Origin: Nitrosomonas communis
Lineage (GTDB): Bacteria > Pseudomonadota > Gammaproteobacteria > Burkholderiales > Nitrosomonadaceae
Direction: 5' to 3'
DNA length: 64,000 nt
Assembly (NCBI RefSeq): GCF_001007935.1
Contig: NZ_CP011451.1
Span: 3,782,001-3,846,000, forward strand
Numbering within the stretch: position 1 is the first letter of the stretch; the number at the start of each line of letters is the position of its first letter. Position numbers and translations under genes: made by a program. The notes below the pieces were generated by a model that was given only the letters and a program-made list of their open reading frames with translations, ran no database searches and was not told where the DNA came from. Shown one piece after another: positions 19,826 to 28,089 of this stretch.

Positions 19826-20072
19826 GCCTGAGGTATGGAACAGGTATGGAAGCTGGAAACGAGCGTCTGTGCTTGTTCTTCCTAACCTTCCATACCTTCC
19901 ATACCTTCCATACCGATATATGAATAAATATTTAAAGCATCCTATACGCGCGCGTGTGCGCGTGTGCGTGCGCGCGGTGAGGTGTGGAAGGTATGGAAGG
20001 TATGGAAGAAGCCCTATCCATGCGGCTTTTGAGGCTCCATACCCTTGCGCCAGGTGTGGAAGAGGTGTGGAA
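19826..20072. other. Candidate prophage replication origin (iterons, AT-rich and Z-DNA block)
   Basis: At least ten copies of a 9-mer GGTATGGAA or GGTGTGGAA lie here in both orientations: forward near 19831 and 19843, three inverted at 19886-19914, three forward near 19981-20007, one inverted near 20035, two forward near 20052-20071. Between the two arrays are an AT-rich stretch (19915-19937) and 34 bases of strictly alternating pyrimidine and purine (19943-19976). Position directly downstream of the primase-helicase gene suggests an origin recognised by that protein, as in P4-like replicons (inference). Confidence 0.6.
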
Positions 20073-20081
20073 CTTATGATG

Positions 20082-22457
20082 TCAAAATGCGATGCCATGA
20101 TCGCTACCTTTCTCTTCATCACCACGCCCGGTTCTTCGATCGTGTCCCATTTCTGTGGGGGACTTGTACCAAAACCTGGTTGTTGCGTGCGTCCGTTTCT
20201 CAATACGCTTACAGCCCAATTGCCGCAATGCGTTCCCTATCCTAGTCTGAATATCCCTACTCAACCGTGCTGCATCTATCTTCAAACACTCTATTGCGAC
20301 ATCTGCTACGCAGAATTCCTTATACTGCTCATACACCCAGCGCTCGATCATATCGACATAGCTGTCTGAGGTGCCTCGCTTGTATTGTTCTGGATTGAAT
20401 ATTTCCCGCTGCTCATTGCTATCCGGCCAGAAACGCTCGCCATTCAGATACACCTGATAGGCTTCCGCGAAGAGCTGATCGCGCGTGGCTGCCAGCCCAT
20501 CGGTATCGACATCGCCATCACATTCCACCGGCCAGAAGCGACGACCGCCAGTCGGGTCCTTGTTCCACTCCCACTCATTGGTAGTTCCCCCGAACACCAG
20601 CTGGCGCGGGCAACGTATTTCACGCGAACCATAAGCAGGCCGATATTCATCAACTTGACGGGAGAAAAATGATTTTTGCTTAGTCGCTTCCGCACGAGCC
20701 AGAGAGCCCAGTTCAGCAATCTCATAAAGCCATTTGCCACGTAGCGCAGACATGGAATCCTTGCTATGCAGATCAAGGTCAGTATCACCGTACCACTCCC
20801 CACCGAGCACGCGCAGCGCAGCCGATTTTTTACGCCCCTGCTCGCCTTCGAGCACTAGACAATAATCAAACTTGATCCCAGGCTGCATAGCACGGGCTAC
20901 CATGCCCACTAAAAACCAGCGTGACACGCGCCACACATAGTCGGTTTTCTTCGCACCCAGAAAATCTGAAATCCAGTCGTTGATGCGCTCCACCCCGTCC
21001 CATTTAAGCGAGCACAGATAATCCTGCACCGGATTAAACCCATGGAACTTGGCCAAGGCTTCAACCGCAAGCCCTACCAAATTCTCGCGTGGGGCAAAAC
21101 CATACTTGCGCGTGATCCACATGGCGGTTTGCACATCGTCATCATCCGTCCATTCGCCGACCTTGCCACCGGCATAAGGGGGCGGTTTAAGCTTCATGGT
21201 GCGGTAAGAAAATTCATCGTAGCCAAGCACGCCCTGCCATTGCTTGTCATGTTCAAGAATGTCATATACATTGGATAAACAACTGGCCGGCCGTTTGCCA
21301 TCCCATACCAGATCATGTGGCGTCCAGGGTGGAGCGCCATCATCACCACCTGATGAGGAAATGTTGTTTTGTCTGACAGGCGCCTGTTCTATCGGTCTTG
21401 TATTGAGGATAAACTGCTTCAACTCCTGCGCAGTCATGCCATCCTGAATGGCATCGGCAATATCCCAACCGTCCGGCTTCTCACCCGGCTTTGGAATATC
21501 GACAATATGGAAATTGCCAGGATTGCCGAGCAGCTTACGTATCTTGAGCATGGCTGACATGCCGGGTTGTTGCGATTCAGGAAGCAGATGATTGCCTGTT
21601 CTATCGCGTTGCGCGTCACAATCTGCCCAGGCATAAAGCATGCACCCTCGCAATGGCGTCCAATCGATCTTTCCAATTGCCTTGCTCCCGCCTGGCCATG
21701 CCATCACTACAAATTGATCTCTTAAATACTCATGCCCGGCATCAGCGCACTTCTCCCCCTCCACCAGCAACACCGGCTTATCAGGATGCTGTGCCAGCTC
21801 GTACAACCCATAAAGCGGTCTAGGTTCAGGAAATGCCATCCAGCGCCATTCACGTTTTTTGTTTTGCGTATGTTCAGCAAAACAACACGGCAATACTTCC
21901 TTGCCTCCGTCTGAGGTGATAAACCGGCAAATAATGCCCAGTAAATTCCCTTGCGCATCGAAATACTCATAGGTTGCCTGCGGACGACCGCGCACAGGAT
22001 GAGCCAATGGATACTGGCCAGCCTCATCCGGTACCGGCAAAACAGGACGCCATAACGTGCGCTTATTGGTTGCTTCCTGCTCAGGTGCAGGCTGTGCTGA
22101 TTGCTTAAGCGGTATAACATTGCTGCGCGGGCTAGGCTCTGATGCCGAATCATCTGTCATAATGCCCACCTGTGCTGCTACTTCCTTGGCGGCCTCAAGC
22201 TGGGATAATCCGTTAATGTAGGCATACAGGCTGATCAAATCCGCGCCGGATTCATTTGTGGAAAAATCTGACCACACACCCGACCGAAGATTGATCGAGA
22301 ACGATCCTTTGGAACGATCACCGCGGGTAGGATTGAGCGCCTTGTACTCACCGCCGGACACATCACCACCTGGTAACCATTGCGCTACCAGTATATGGGC
22401 ACGATTCAGCGCGGCTGAGGCGATTGCTTTGAAATCCAGCCTTTTCTTCGCGCTCAT
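20082..22457 (-). CDS. Phage primase-helicase (VirE-type C-terminal domain)
   Basis: 791 residues. The N-terminal ~100 residues resemble a CHC2-like primase domain (ALNPTRGDRSKGSFSINLRS, WSDFSTNESGADLISLYAY); a Toprim-like segment follows (KPVLLVEGEKCADAGHEYL, then CMLYAWADCDAQRD). The C-terminal half is a VirE/SF3-like ATPase with Walker A LVLEGEQGRKKSAALRVLGG, then WLYEIAELGSLARAEATKQK and FGGTTNEWEWNKDPTGGRRF. It would prime and unwind at the prophage origin. The start overlaps the antirepressor stop, so the two are cotranscribed. Confidence 0.9.
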   Translation of the reverse strand: MSAKKRLDFKAIASAALNRAHILVAQWLPGGDVSGGEYKALNPTRGDRSKGSFSINLRSGVWSDFSTNESGADLISLYAYINGLSQLEAAKEVAAQVGIMTDDSASEPSPRSNVIPLKQSAQPAPEQEATNKRTLWRPVLPVPDEAGQYPLAHPVRGRPQATYEYFDAQGNLLGIICRFITSDGGKEVLPCCFAEHTQNKKREWRWMAFPEPRPLYGLYELAQHPDKPVLLVEGEKCADAGHEYLRDQFVVMAWPGGSKAIGKIDWTPLRGCMLYAWADCDAQRDRTGNHLLPESQQPGMSAMLKIRKLLGNPGNFHIVDIPKPGEKPDGWDIADAIQDGMTAQELKQFILNTRPIEQAPVRQNNISSSGGDDGAPPWTPHDLVWDGKRPASCLSNVYDILEHDKQWQGVLGYDEFSYRTMKLKPPPYAGGKVGEWTDDDDVQTAMWITRKYGFAPRENLVGLAVEALAKFHGFNPVQDYLCSLKWDGVERINDWISDFLGAKKTDYVWRVSRWFLVGMVARAMQPGIKFDYCLVLEGEQGRKKSAALRVLGGEWYGDTDLDLHSKDSMSALRGKWLYEIAELGSLARAEATKQKSFFSRQVDEYRPAYGSREIRCPRQLVFGGTTNEWEWNKDPTGGRRFWPVECDGDVDTDGLAATRDQLFAEAYQVYLNGERFWPDSNEQREIFNPEQYKRGTSDSYVDMIERWVYEQYKEFCVADVAIECLKIDAARLSRDIQTRIGNALRQLGCKRIEKRTHATTRFWYKSPTEMGHDRRTGRGDEEKGSDHGIAF

Positions 22458-23104
22458 TATTTCCCCCTACCCATCCAACGTTTCAGATAGTTTGTTCCAA
22501 CGCTTATGTGAAGCAGCGCCTCATCCACTTCGGTCCAGCCAGCGATCAGCAAATTGCTGAGATCATCTAGCGCATCCCATAGTGGTGATCCGATATTGTG
22601 CGGGAGGGTATTAGCCCATACCTTTAATTCAGTGATGATCTTCCTGGATGCATCGATACTGCGATCAGTGCCTTTTTCATGCAGCGGGCCCGGGCGTGTC
22701 CATACGGGTGGGTTGATTGGCTGATATTTCGCCTCAAGCTTTTGTATGCGTGCTTCGAGCTGGTTAGGTAAGGCAGGTTTGCTGGTTCGTTCCAGAGAAA
22801 TGAAATACCGTCGAATCTGACGTCCTTTTTCATTGTTCTCGACCATCGCCAGCTCTTTGGCCATGTCGAGGTTTAGGTGGTATTCGGTGCGGCGCTTGCC
22901 TGCTTTGCCGTCAGACCTATTTAACAAAATTGTTAAATAGTCTTCTCCTTCAGTAAAACCGTATTGCGCGATTCGTTCTTTAATCCAATTGGCAAATTGT
23001 CGTTGTGACTCCAAGAATTGGTGCAAGTCACGTGCATTGCAGAGTTGGATAGATTGATGCTGAATGGTACCAGTGAATACCGGTATTAAATCGGTATGTG
23101 TCAT
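22457..23104 (-). CDS. Phage antirepressor, AntA/AntB type
   Basis: 215 residues from ATG 23104 (GGAG seven bases upstream). The N-terminal AntA domain reads [40 protein letters not shown] and [20 protein letters not shown]; the C-terminal part is helical. Such proteins counteract the lysogenic repressor. The frame opens upstream to 23296, covering an Ash-like leader. It is the first gene of the replication operon. Confidence 0.85.
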   Translation of the reverse strand: MTHTDLIPVFTGTIQHQSIQLCNARDLHQFLESQRQFANWIKERIAQYGFTEGEDYLTILLNRSDGKAGKRRTEYHLNLDMAKELAMVENNEKGRQIRRYFISLERTSKPALPNQLEARIQKLEAKYQPINPPVWTRPGPLHEKGTDRSIDASRKIITELKVWANTLPHNIGSPLWDALDDLSNLLIAGWTEVDEALLHISVGTNYLKRWMGRGK

Positions 23105-23296
23105 GATGTGCGCTCCAGTTCGTTTAACGAACCGCCGACCACGATGCCAATCATGGTGGGCGGAACTGAACAGGTTGGCATACTGGTGGAGCGCACCAGC
23201 GGCCTTGCGGCCCCTGCCCAGCCCACCCATAAACGGACGCACTGAGGCATAAAAAAAGCCACATAGCATGATGCTTTGCGGCCATTGCCGCTCCAT
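23105..23296 (-). CDS. Ash/Icd-like leader upstream of antirepressor
   Basis: In frame with the antirepressor and opening at ATG 23296. It contains [20 protein letters not shown] and [20 protein letters not shown], which match the short Ash/host-cell-division-inhibitor proteins that precede P4-type antirepressors. Either an N-terminal extension or an overlapping separate product; it is not known which is made. Confidence 0.5.
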
Positions 23297-23370
23297 TTCA
23301 GGATGCCAATCCTGACCACGTTTTTTTCCGTGGTAAAGAAAGGATAAACCTGGATGGCTGGCCTGTCAAA

Positions 23371-23415
23371 TGTACATACAAAAATGATCACACAAGGATG
23401 ATTGTTGTATGTACA
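23371..23415 (+). promoter_or_regulatory. brnTA operator palindrome
   Basis: TGTACATACAA (23371-23381) and TTGTATGTACA (23405-23415) form a perfect 11-bp inverted repeat just upstream of brnT. A BrnA-bound operator for autoregulation is likely by analogy with other brnTA pairs. Confidence 0.6.
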
Positions 23416-23424
23416 ATAATATTG

Positions 23425-23700
23425 ATGAAGATTACATTCGATCCTGCCAAAGATGCTGTCAATACCGCCAAGCATGGTGTTTCGATGGCGCTGGCAGATC
23501 AATTTGAATGGGATGCGGCAGTGATCTGGATAGATGATCGCAAAGATTACGGCGAGCCAAGAATGTGCGGGTTGGTGCCGTTGGATGAGCGGCTGTTTTT
23601 TGTGGCCTTCGTAGATCGCGCCGATGGGCGGCGCGTCATCAGTCTGCGCAAGGCCAATAACCGGGAGAAGAGACACTATGCAAAAGTATTTGACGACTAA
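23425..23700 (+). CDS. brnT: BrnT-family toxin
   Basis: 91 residues from ATG 23425: MKITFDPAKDAVNTAKHGVS, ADQFEWDAAVIWIDDRKDYG, then a strand-rich core ending VDRADGRRVISLRKANNREK. This is the BrnT pattern (RelE-like fold, ribonuclease in studied members). An ATG at 23398 in the same frame lies inside the operator and is disfavoured. Overlaps brnA by 23 bases, as usual for this toxin-first pair. Confidence 0.88.
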   Translation: MKITFDPAKDAVNTAKHGVSMALADQFEWDAAVIWIDDRKDYGEPRMCGLVPLDERLFFVAFVDRADGRRVISLRKANNREKRHYAKVFDD

Positions 23701-23968
23701 ATCAGGACGGAAAATCCTGCTCAATACACCAGAAGAAGACAAAGCCATCACCGAAGCCGCAATGTCCGATCCGGACGCTTTGCCGCTGACCGATGAAGAT
23801 TTCGCGAAATTGAAACGGGTGGGCCGCCCACGCGCAGCCACTACCAAAGAGCGCATCACCATCCGGTTATCACGTGATGTGGTGGAATCATTCCGCGCTA
23901 CTGGCAGTGGATGGCAAACCAAAATTGATGAAGTGCTCAAGGAATGGATACGTAAGCACCATGGTTGA
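23678..23968 (+). CDS. brnA: BrnA-family antitoxin
   Basis: 96 residues. The acidic linker (PEEDKAITEAAMSDPDALPL) should bind the toxin, and the C-terminal ribbon-helix-helix (TKERITIRLSRDVVESFRAT, then WQTKIDEVLKEWIRKH) should bind the operator. ATG 23678 follows a GGGAGAAG site inside brnT. Confidence 0.88.
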   Translation: MQKYLTTKSGRKILLNTPEEDKAITEAAMSDPDALPLTDEDFAKLKRVGRPRAATTKERITIRLSRDVVESFRATGSGWQTKIDEVLKEWIRKHHG

Positions 23969-24002
23969 GAGGTAAGCGATATCAAGATCATGTATTACCT
24001 AA

Positions 24003-24331
24003 TCAACCCAGTCTGATTTCAGGTTCTTCTGCTAAAGGAGCAATTGAATTAATTTCTTCAATTATCTTGATCAATTCGTCATTAATGCTTTTTGCTTCAG
24101 ATAACTTGGCTTGCAATGCATCAAAGTCACATTGCTTGACTGCTAATACGGACTCATCTCGTATCATCCTGTATCGATTACTTGATACATTGCCTAGCTC
24201 ATAAGATACTGTGTACAAAAGCTCGTTTCGCTTGGAGATAAGCTCTTTAGCTCTCTTTGAAGCAGCGTGATAACGTCCTATTACTTCATAATTAATTTCA
24301 GCCTTTTCCACCTCAGCAATGCATTCATCTA
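24003..24331 (-). pseudogene. P-loop phage protein, C-terminal part (split by IS630)
   Basis: About 108 codons open to the IS edge; DECIAEVEKAEINYEVIGRY then long helices (HAASKRAKELISKRNELLY, VKQCDFDALQAKLSEAKSI). It joins in frame to the fragment at 25213-25419 when IS630 copy D and one TA are removed, giving a protein of about 175 residues. Confidence 0.65.
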
Positions 24332-25215
24332 TAGCATGTCCCCTATAAATTGATTATAATTTACAGATGACCTATCCGATATTATTTCGCCGTAAAGTAT
24401 TATCCGTTCGTGAGAAGGAGAACCTCTCAATGGCGCAAGTGGCCAAGCGTTTTGGTGTAGGGGTCGCCAGCGTGATGCGTTGGATCAAAACTCCCGATCC
24501 CAAGACCACCCGCAACAAACCTGCCACCAAGATCAACATGGAAATGTTGGCGCAGGACATCAAGAATTATCCGGACGCGTATCAGTACGAGCGCGCCAAA
24601 CGGTTGGGTGTCAGCAAGCAAGGCATTAACCATGCTTTAAAGCGTCTGGGCGTGACTTATAAAAAAAAGCCTGTGTCACCCCAAAGCCAGCGAAAAAGAG
24701 CGGCGTATCTTCCAGAAAAAAATTGAAGACTATGAGCGAGCAGGCCGCGTTATCGTCTACCTTGATGAAAGCGGCTTTGCGCACGACATGCCACGCACGC
24801 ATGGCTATGCGCCAGTGGGTGAGCGCGTCCATGGCGTAAAAAACTGGCATGCACGAGGTCGAACCAATGTGATTGGCGCTCTCATCGGAAAGACGCTGCT
24901 GACCATAAGTCTGTTCATCGCCAATATCACCGCTGACATTTTCTATGCGTGGCTGACGCAGGACCTTTTGCCTAAACTTCTGCCCGCTTGCGTGATTGTC
25001 ATGGACAACGCAACCTTTCATAAACGGCAGGATATCCAAACCGCCATTGCCAATGCCGGGCATACACTTGAATACCTGCCGCCTTATTCCCCTGACTTAA
25101 ATGACATTGAACCCAAATGGGCTCAGGCCAAAGCCATCAGAAAAAAGGAAGGTTGTTCCATCGAGCAGCTCTTTGCCGCTTATGAAATTTAAATCATTTT
25201 ATATGGGATCTGCTA
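24332..25215 (+). mobile_element. IS630-type element (copy D)
   Basis: 884 bp in the opposite direction to the other three copies, TA at 24330-24331 and 25216-25217. It interrupts a small P-loop gene. Confidence 0.88.
24367..25192 (+). CDS. IS630-family transposase, two frames (copy D)
   Basis: Helix-turn-helix frame 24367-24726 and DDE frame ending 25192, separated by an A8 tract at 24661-24668. Small differences from copies B and C (for example GVKNWHARGRTNVIG) show some divergence. Confidence 0.75.
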
Positions 25216-25419
25216 TAAGTTAAACACTTCTTCAAAGACTTCACAGAAATCAAGCGCACCTTTGATACCAGGAACGCTAGTCAATGCCAGCGTACCTTCA
25301 GGTAATTCCTGATCTGGCATCCAGTCATCAATAATGTTGGATAAGCCAAGATGCTTGGCCAACTTCTCAGCATTTCTCGTTTTTCCGCAACCTTGCGGGC
25401 CGTAGATAATTGCACTCAT
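25213..25419 (-). pseudogene. P-loop phage protein, N-terminal part (split by IS630)
   Basis: MSAIIYGPQGCGKTRNAEKL carries a Walker A motif (GPQGCGKT); ALTSVPGIKGALDFCEVFEE follows. AAGGAGAA precedes the ATG. The stop at the 3' end is supplied by the IS. Small P-loop proteins of this type are common in prophage early regions; function unknown. Confidence 0.65.
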
Positions 25420-25628
25420 TTTTTCTCCTTTTTTATAAGAAAGTAGCGTTGATTAAATTTGGATAAGCCCGAGAGGTTGGCGGTGTCAAGCTCTTAAATA
25501 CCTTCCCGTTTAATTGATGAGTTGAGCTATGTTTCATCTCTTAATCCGCATTTAAGTTGCGATCAAATCTGGTACGTTCTCTGCTTGAATTCCCGAACTC
25601 CACATATAACCATAAGAGGAATCCCGTT

Positions 25629-25925
25629 ATGTTTTCTGAATACTCTAAAGAACCCTTGCAGAAAGACCGCCCCATGGTATCCATTACAATAAGTGTTCCG
25701 GTTGATGTAGTGGACTCTCTGAGAAGAATAGCGTCAATTACAGAATTTACCGAATACCAGGAATTGATAAAGTCATACATTAATGAAGGGTTGCGCCGAG
25801 ACGAATGTAGATATTCCGGCATATCAATTGCGCGTTTTATCGAAGCGCTAAAACAACATGGCGTACCTGAGATCGTAATCCAACAAGCTACATGGGATTT
25901 AATTGAGTCCGGCACACCGCAGTAA
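25629..25925 (+). CDS. Ribbon-helix-helix-like prophage protein
   Basis: About 98 residues from ATG 25629 (GAGGA eight bases upstream). VSITISVPVDVVDSLRRIAS and EFTEYQELIKSYINEGLRRD fit a ribbon-helix-helix DNA-binding fold; the remainder is helical. No partner toxin gene next to it, so a stand-alone regulator is likely. Confidence 0.6.
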   Translation: MFSEYSKEPLQKDRPMVSITISVPVDVVDSLRRIASITEFTEYQELIKSYINEGLRRDECRYSGISIARFIEALKQHGVPEIVIQQATWDLIESGTPQ

Positions 25926-25959
25926 ACCAGAGAAGCTAGATATGTCATCAGCATCATAA

Positions 25960-26026
25960 TTGGCAGCCTCTCCTATGCTGATAGAATAGTAAGTTCCACC
26001 AAACTATTAACAGCAAAGGAGAGACC
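25960..26026 (+). promoter_or_regulatory. Duplicated upstream control unit (copy 1)
   Basis: TTGGCA (25960-25965), 16 bases, TAGAAT (25982-25987) is a possible promoter. CTCTCCT (25968-25974) is complementary to the AGGAGAG ribosome-binding site (26017-26023) of the next gene. A 22-base block after the 5' arm is identical in copy 2 at 26424. Confidence 0.55.
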
Positions 26027-26383
26027 ATGAAAGAGATATACCTTGTGTATGCCGAAGCAATACCTGCAAGAGCTGCAATCAATTCTAATATTGTCGAGGT
26101 TGATGCAATCATTTTTGTAGCTGCGGAATCTCAAGTAAATGCCCAGATACTGGCTCGTTCTGCATTGATGAATTATGAGTATGATCTAACAAAGGTCATA
26201 GCAGTCTCCATGCCAACTCCCTCCGATATTTCGAATTGCGACTCACAATTAATATCCCTGTACCACGAGGCGATTGATCGAGGATATGGAATTGAGATAA
26301 TTGCTCATGCGCTTGATTCGGAACATCCTTTAGAGATGCGCTCTTTAAGCACTCCTACTATTAACGAGACAAAAAAGTATTAA
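26027..26383 (+). CDS. Unknown prophage protein (with duplicated upstream unit)
   Basis: 118 residues: MKEIYLVYAEAIPARAAINS, EVDAIIFVAAESQVNAQILA and ISLYHEAIDRGYGIEIIAHA suggest a small alternating alpha/beta protein. No family recognised. It shares its leader with the gene at 26475, so the two are probably made under the same conditions. Confidence 0.6.
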   Translation: MKEIYLVYAEAIPARAAINSNIVEVDAIIFVAAESQVNAQILARSALMNYEYDLTKVIAVSMPTPSDISNCDSQLISLYHEAIDRGYGIEIIAHALDSEHPLEMRSLSTPTINETKKY

Positions 26384-26413
26384 CTGATTCATTACTAATC
26401 GCCTATTTAGGTG

Positions 26414-26474
26414 GTTTCTCCTATGCTGATAGAATAGTAAGTTACAACAAACTAATAACAACAAAGGAGAAACC
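26414..26474 (+). promoter_or_regulatory. Duplicated upstream control unit (copy 2)
   Basis: GGTTTCTCCT (26414-26423) pairs perfectly with AGGAGAAACC (26465-26474), which holds the ribosome-binding site and ends directly before the ATG at 26475. TAGAAT lies in the shared block. Confidence 0.6.
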
Positions 26475-26840
26475 ATGAAACTTAGTGACGATAAGAAATT
26501 TATAACCTTATCAATCAATGAAAAATTATCAGCGAACGAGCTTTCGACACTAATATATGAACTGTCTCTTCTCAGAGCAGAGATGCTTCCTGAGGTGCCG
26601 TATAACCTATCAGTTAACGGGGATGACAACATGGCTTCTATGCAAGAGGATCCAGAAATATTCATTACAACTATCGGAGATAACATTGGATTAGGGTTTA
26701 GAGATTCCGGGTTTGGCTGGCTTATCTTTAAGCTCCCTCACAGCCAAGTTTGCAACATTCGAGACTACCTCACTGCTTATACAAAGTCCGGAACCAGCGA
26801 TCTCTTCATCAGCAACGGAAGCAAGAACCTCCTCCATTGA
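26475..26840 (+). CDS. Unknown prophage protein (with duplicated upstream unit)
   Basis: 121 residues: MKLSDDKKFITLSINEKLSA, then helix and strands (ELSTLIYELSLLRAEMLPEV, GLGFRDSGFGWLIFKLPHSQ). No family recognised and not similar in protein sequence to the gene at 26027 although the leaders match. A possible antisense frame (26888 to 26691) starting MTDKNILFIEGSDSPG has its own AAGGTG site and overlaps the 3' end; one of the two may be spurious. Confidence 0.55.
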   Translation: MKLSDDKKFITLSINEKLSANELSTLIYELSLLRAEMLPEVPYNLSVNGDDNMASMQEDPEIFITTIGDNIGLGFRDSGFGWLIFKLPHSQVCNIRDYLTAYTKSGTSDLFISNGSKNLLH

Positions 26841-26907
26841 TCCGGGAGAATCTGACCCTTCAATAAAAAGTATATTTTTATCAGTCATATTTATTCACCT
26901 TGTAAAA

Positions 26908-26965
26908 AATCCCCGCAACACCACACCGGAGGGAAGTCGGCAGTAAGGGAGGAGTTACGGGGATT
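26908..26965 (+). other. Long stem-loop upstream of small membrane genes
   Basis: AATCCCCG-C-AAC (26908-26919) pairs with GTT-A-CGGGGATT (26954-26965) with one mismatch, enclosing a purine-rich loop. Could be a leader structure or the end of the upstream transcript. Confidence 0.35.
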
Positions 26966-26969
26966 CGTC

Positions 26970-27041
26970 ATGTCAACTACTCGTATTACCTTTAAATTAA
27001 GATATTGCGTGTATGCAATAATCATATTTTTGATGTTATGA
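26970..27041 (+). CDS. 23-residue membrane peptide
   Basis: MSTTRITFKLRYCVYAIIIF then LML and stop. Its TGA overlaps the ATG of the next gene (ATGA), suggesting a coupled leader peptide. Weak evidence beyond overlap and hydrophobicity. Confidence 0.3.
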   Translation: MSTTRITFKLRYCVYAIIIFLML

Positions 27042-27400
27042 TTTCCAGTTTATCAACCGCGCCCAAACAAATGATGGAGAATCCGCTTTCCAAGCTTGCG
27101 CTTGACTACTTGTACCAAGTTCTCATGGTGGTTTGCTTTTTTGTTTTCTTGTTTACTGGCTCCGGGTTTCTTTCCGAATTCCCGACCGTTCCGACTGCCT
27201 TGATGTCTATCGGTGGTTTTTTTGTTGGCCTGGGAGAATTGATCAATCATCCGCTTCAAACGAGACTCCTTCCAACTACAGCCAATACCCTTGGCGCCAC
27301 TGCTAAGGGCTATCCGCGCAATAACAAACCAACCGGAATAGTTTTTGTTCTTTCTGGGCTTTCCATTGCTGGAGTCGGTATTTACAAATTGCTTAGTTAA
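27038..27400 (+). CDS. Prophage membrane protein
   Basis: 120 residues with hydrophobic segments YQVLMVVCFFVFLFTGSGFL, VPTALMSIGGFFVGLGELIN and GIVFVLSGLSIAGVGIYKLL. ATG 27038 is chosen over the upstream opening at 27005. A minus-strand frame starting at 27469 with a CPKCGCDL zinc-ribbon-like motif overlaps the 3' end, and its first ~25 residues could be real. Function unknown. Confidence 0.55.
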   Translation: MISSLSTAPKQMMENPLSKLALDYLYQVLMVVCFFVFLFTGSGFLSEFPTVPTALMSIGGFFVGLGELINHPLQTRLLPTTANTLGATAKGYPRNNKPTGIVFVLSGLSIAGVGIYKLLS

Positions 27401-27481
27401 ATCACATCCGCATTTTGGGCAGTTCTTGTATAACGGCGTTACATCCCAACCAGGCTCTAGTTCTTTCATTTTTAACCTTAA

Positions 27482-27931
27482 TTACTCGGAAAATCTTTTA
27501 TAAAGGCTCGCCGTCACCTGATTCAAAGCAAGCAACAGCGGCGCTAGTTCTTTACGCTCAAAGGCATCGTACTTGCCATCATTGCTTAAATGCTCTGATC
27601 CTTTGTTCAGGCAGGCTGAAGCAGTAGCAACTAATGACAGGAAATGTTTAACCTGCCCCTCATCGCTCATGTCATTACCACTCATATCCATATCCATCGG
27701 AATTTGATTCACCAGCTGGCATATCTCAAACACAGCTCGTTTCTCTTGAGTTAAATCGATCATGTTGATGATGGTCGAGAATGAAGGAGGCTGCGTTTCA
27801 TGATTAGGATCGAGACTGTTTGCCAGTCCTATAGGTGATTTACCCAAACGCTTTGCCAGCTCGGTTATTCCCCCATTGAATGCTTTTGCGTCACGCTGCA
27901 ATGCTAGACCCGAATATTGCACAAGCATCAA
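27482..27931 (-). CDS. Phage regulatory protein CII-like (CP76 type)
   Basis: 149 residues. The N-terminus (YSGLALQRDAKAFNGGITEL, AKRLGKSPIGLANSLDPNHE, then FSTIINMIDLTQEKRAVFEI) matches the CP76/YmfL-type regulators of lambdoid and P2-like phages, a helix-turn-helix family that activates early or lysogeny promoters. An alternative start is ATG 27928. The ~150 bases upstream are AT-rich and likely hold the promoter. Confidence 0.75.
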   Translation of the reverse strand: MMLVQYSGLALQRDAKAFNGGITELAKRLGKSPIGLANSLDPNHETQPPSFSTIINMIDLTQEKRAVFEICQLVNQIPMDMDMSGNDMSDEGQVKHFLSLVATASACLNKGSEHLSNDGKYDAFERKELAPLLLALNQVTASLYKRFSE

Positions 27932-28089
27932 AAATAAGAGCGAATTTGCCAGAAACTCATTTTACAATTGGATAAATCAGATCTCTATTCAAAATTTGTT
28001 GTGATGGAATGCGTTTTTCTGAGGATTTTGTCGGAAATTATGACAAAAAAGAGGTTTTTCTTTGTTGACAGGCGTAGCCCATCCACCCC

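Noticed and set aside
19880-20010. CRISPR-like array
   Set aside because: Repeat units are 9 bases, directly adjacent and in both orientations, without spacers.
19788-20369. Long plus- and minus-strand frames over the iteron block encoding YLPYLPYLP-type repeats
   Set aside because: The peptide repeat is only the 9-mer DNA iteron read in frame; no ribosome-binding site and it overlaps the primase gene on the other strand.
26713-26946. Plus-strand frame overlapping the unknown gene at 26475
   Set aside because: Overlaps two better candidates, Ser/Thr-rich shadow composition, no ribosome-binding site.
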